From the NCBI GenBank assembly GCA_027069645.1, contig JALXEI010000057.1, positions 1 through 7,854 of the forward strand: a stretch of DNA of 7,854 nt, written 5' to 3'. Under the pieces are notes generated by a model. That model was not told the origin of the DNA. It searched no databases and saw nothing but the letters and a program-made list of their open reading frames with translations. The DNA comes from Hyphomicrobiales bacterium. Lineage in GTDB: Bacteria; Pseudomonadota; Alphaproteobacteria; Rhizobiales; JAKIUO01. A program made the position numbers and the translations under genes. Positions 6,038 to 7,854 of this stretch are shown one piece after another. The stretch's first letter is position 1, and every line of letters begins with the position of its first letter.

Positions 6038-6100
6038 TATCACAGTTTCAGCAAGGTTACATGACCTCTCGCACCTGTCTGCCCGCACCCGGGAGCCCGA

Positions 6101-6784
6101 TCAGCCAATACCGCGTTCTTTCAGGCGGCGGATATGGAAACGCTGGAAATTAATCCCTGTTTCATACCCCTTGATCTTTATCCAGGTAAAGGTATCAAAT
6201 GTGGTCAATGGTCCGAATGCGCCGGGAAAAAAGGCCGGAAAGACCGCCAGTTGACGACCATATTTCCCCTCCTTGCCCTTCAGCGTTTCGGGCATGAAAA
6301 AAGCCGTTGGTGTGTTGATGACCCCCCAGCGGGCCGCCAGTTTTTTCTCGTTCAGCACCTTGCCATCGAAATCGGTAACCTCGCGATCGCCCCACAGATT
6401 GATTTGCAGCATCACAAAATTTTTGCGCACATAGTCATTGATATATTTCTTCGCCAGAATTTCCGTATGAAATTTCTTGCAATAGATGCAGCCCTTTTGT
6501 TCGAAAACAATCATCAACCGTTTGCCGTTTTTCGTCGCCTCTTCAAGATCTTCACGCAGATCAAGAAAAGACTGCTTTTCCCACTTTTGTTTATACAACC
6601 CGTTTTCATCACGAACAGGGGCGACAAGCGGCTGTTCCACCGGATGCGTGACATCTGGCAAGACCTTGTCCCGAAGAAATTCCTCCAGCTTTTGCTGTTC
6701 ATCGGCCTCGACGGTTGCAAACAGCCCTGTCAACAGCAGGATCACCAGTGTAGCCGGAAAGGCCAGTCTGTTTATTATTTTCAT
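6101..6784 (-). CDS. Exported SoxW-like thioredoxin-fold protein
   Basis: This 227-residue protein has a clear signal peptide (hydrophobic 9-24, possible cleavage after ATVEA at 26). A thioredoxin-fold domain follows at about 65-215. The active site is CIYC, with Cys99 and Cys102 in FEQKGCIYCKKFH. The cis-proline loop INTPT has Pro159. This WGVINTPTAFF arrangement and the tail with FPAFFPGAFGPL fit the SoxW/thioredoxin_7 group of periplasmic thioredoxins, which reduce or keep reduced partner proteins, for example in sulfur oxidation or cytochrome c maturation. No sox or ccm genes are in view, so the partner is unknown. The ATG at 6784 is preferred because AGAGGA (6794-6789) precedes it and the signal peptide begins there; the frame extends to 6934 but that part looks non-coding. 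It lies 115 bases after a TSUP transporter, a suggestive neighbour for sulfur chemistry. Confidence 0.88.
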   Translation of the reverse strand: MKIINRLAFPATLVILLLTGLFATVEADEQQKLEEFLRDKVLPDVTHPVEQPLVAPVRDENGLYKQKWEKQSFLDLREDLEEATKNGKRLMIVFEQKGCIYCKKFHTEILAKKYINDYVRKNFVMLQINLWGDREVTDFDGKVLNEKKLAARWGVINTPTAFFMPETLKGKEGKYGRQLAVFPAFFPGAFGPLTTFDTFTWIKIKGYETGINFQRFHIRRLKERGIG

Positions 6785-6899
6785 GGCTTCCTCTTTGATT
6801 ATTTTTTCGCGGATCAGGAAAATCGTCACAAGCAGTTTCAGACTAGCCGGTTTGCCCCCAAAAGTCACCCCCGCTGCTCTGGAAAAATCCCTGGCCACG
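6785..6899 (-). other. Short gap between the TSUP transporter and the thioredoxin-like gene
   Basis: These 115 bases contain no good terminator stem and no well-spaced promoter. A TTGTGA and an AATAAT are present on the minus strand, but about 22 bases apart, too far for a normal promoter. Read-through from the transporter gene is therefore the simplest reading. Confidence 0.35.
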
Positions 6900-7748
6900 T
6901 TACAGTAAACTGACAAAAAAACGGATTGAAACAATCATCAAAAAGACGGCGAAACTCTTTTGCAGCAGTTTTTTTGACAGTCTGTGGGCCAGCCCTGCGC
7001 CGATCGGAGCGGCAAAAATACTGGCCGGAATAACCAGCAGAACGCCAGGCAAACTGACAAAACCAGGCGACCAGTCGGGCAAGGTCGGCTGACCATATCC
7101 GGCCCAGACAAAACCGATAACGCCGGGAATGGAAATCAGCACGCCAACCCCCGAAGATGTGGCAACGGCCCTGTGTATGGAGCGGCCGGACAGCGTCATG
7201 AATATATTGTTGAAGACACCGCCCCCGATGCCCATCAACACGGAAAAGAAGCCGATCAGGGCGGCGACAAATTGCAATACAGGTGCCGGTGGCAAATGCG
7301 CCCAAAGCTGAAAGTCACGCCGCCCGAACAGCAGATTCAGCGCCATCAGAAAAGCCACAACCGCGAACAATGCCCGCAACTGACGCCCGGAAACGACCGT
7401 TGCAACAAGCGACCCGGCCAGCACACCAAGCACCACCCAGAGGGCCACCTTGCGCAAATAGGAAACATCCACGGCATTGTGAGCAAGATGCGCCCTGAAG
7501 GAACGCAGTGAAGTCGGAACAATGATCCCGAGAGAGGTTCCCACGGCCAGTTGCATGACAATGGCCGGATCAATTTTCAGCACCACAAAAAACTGATAAA
7601 GTACCGGCACGATCACGGCGCCACCACCCACCCCGAACAGGCCGCTGATCACCCCCGCCACAAGACCGGCGACCAGCAGCGCCAGCACAAACGGAACGGC
7701 CTCGATCATCAAGGGATAATATTGTGAAAACATTTCCGGGCCGGTCAT
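6900..7748 (-). CDS. TSUP family (TauE/SafE) membrane transporter
   Basis: This 282-residue integral membrane protein belongs to the TauE/SafE family, whose members are thought to move sulfur-containing anions such as sulfite, sulfoacetate or thiosulfate across the inner membrane. It has the family's internal duplication: GLFGVGGGAVIVPVL (36-50) in the first half and MGIGGGVFNNIFMTL (172-186) in the second. Each half is followed by an ATS/GTS-type segment: AVGTSLG (68-74) and AVATSSG (194-200). Around eight hydrophobic segments are visible, starting near 18-35, 41-56, 63-79, 101-118, 126-140, 156-175, 199-217 and 233-255. The ATG at 7748 is supported by AGGGAG (7762-7757) 8 bases upstream and overlaps the stop of the preceding gene as ATGA, implying coupled translation. 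The substrate cannot be read from the sequence. Confidence 0.92.
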   Translation of the reverse strand: MTGPEMFSQYYPLMIEAVPFVLALLVAGLVAGVISGLFGVGGGAVIVPVLYQFFVVLKIDPAIVMQLAVGTSLGIIVPTSLRSFRAHLAHNAVDVSYLRKVALWVVLGVLAGSLVATVVSGRQLRALFAVVAFLMALNLLFGRRDFQLWAHLPPAPVLQFVAALIGFFSVLMGIGGGVFNNIFMTLSGRSIHRAVATSSGVGVLISIPGVIGFVWAGYGQPTLPDWSPGFVSLPGVLLVIPASIFAAPIGAGLAHRLSKKLLQKSFAVFLMIVSIRFFVSLL

Positions 7749-7854
7749 GCGGCGCGCTCCCTGATCTGCTCGATCATGGACAGCGCCTCGCGCACGACAT
7801 TGGCCCCGGCCTCTCTGGCACAGGCGTTTTCGCCAAGCATCCGCCGCCATTGCC
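7745..7854 (-). CDS. C-terminal end of an unidentified protein
   Basis: Only the last 35 codons are inside the window; the gene continues beyond the right edge. The tail reads with an amphipathic helix character, including RRMLGENACA, then VVREALSMIEQI near the end, and stops with TGA at 7747-7745, overlapping the ATG of the transporter. The spacing of Gly-Glu-Asn-Ala and the closing Ala-Leu-x-x-Ile helix faintly recalls the end of glycosyltransferases such as Kdo transferase (WaaA), but this is too short to name. It is probably in one operon with the transporter. Confidence 0.6.
   Translation of the reverse strand, partial: QWRRMLGENACAREAGANVVREALSMIEQIRERAA

Larger units (their letters stand above)
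5769..6100 (-). other. Gene-free leader region upstream of rsfS
   Basis: These 332 bases separate the thioredoxin-like gene from rsfS. I see no convincing reading frame and no trace of nadD. No clear terminator follows the thioredoxin-like gene. The region holds two candidate promoters and two adjacent inverted repeats, all listed separately, and is fairly AT-rich near 5800-5830 and 5960-6060 compared with the genes. If either promoter is used, rsfS has a leader of roughly 190-235 bases. Confidence 0.5.

Noticed and set aside
6134..6913. Plus-strand reading frame of 259 codons
   Set aside because: It is antisense to the thioredoxin-like gene with its clear signal peptide and CIYC motif.
6785..6934. 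Longer start for the thioredoxin-like gene
   Set aside because: It would overlap the transporter gene end and bury the signal peptide 50 residues inside the protein.

Overview
The window looks like an alphaproteobacterial chromosome segment. Every convincing gene lies on the minus strand and reads from the right edge to the left. The clue to the group is the gene order rsfS, rlmH, envC, ctpA, a divergent polysaccharide deacetylase and rppH, a cell-envelope and housekeeping cluster I know from Alphaproteobacteria. The GC content is moderate and proteins are basic, so a marine Rhodospirillales-, Kiloniellales- or Sneathiellales-like relative is possible, but genus cannot be fixed from this sequence.

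Right part (about 6100-7854): the last 35 codons of an unidentified gene overlap, by ATGA, a TSUP (TauE/SafE) membrane transporter. After 115 bases comes an exported thioredoxin-fold protein of the SoxW-like type with a CIYC active site. Together they suggest a sulfur or redox module of unknown substrate.

Middle (5769-6100): 332 bases without a credible gene. The stretch holds two candidate minus-strand promoters and two back-to-back inverted repeats, so rsfS probably has a long leader.

Left part (224-5768): rsfS (ribosome silencing factor) and rlmH (23S rRNA pseudouridine methyltransferase) are 36 bases apart. A 172-base gap follows, where many relatives carry gpmI. Then envC (LytM-domain amidase activator, GTG start) and ctpA (S41 protease) are separated by 5 bases. 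A 152-base gap with a strong terminator-like hairpin follows. The polysaccharide deacetylase-like gene and rppH (RNA pyrophosphohydrolase) are 2 bases apart, with the rppH ribosome-binding site inside the end of the deacetylase gene. A clear intrinsic terminator ends the block at 158-194.

Functionally, envC, ctpA and the deacetylase-like protein form an envelope or peptidoglycan-remodelling group. RsfS, RlmH and RppH act on ribosomes and RNA. I found no CRISPR array, insertion sequence, phage gene, tRNA or rRNA. I saw no convincing new system; the most interesting points are gene-neighbourhood differences, intergenic inverted repeats, and degenerate active sites in two envelope proteins.
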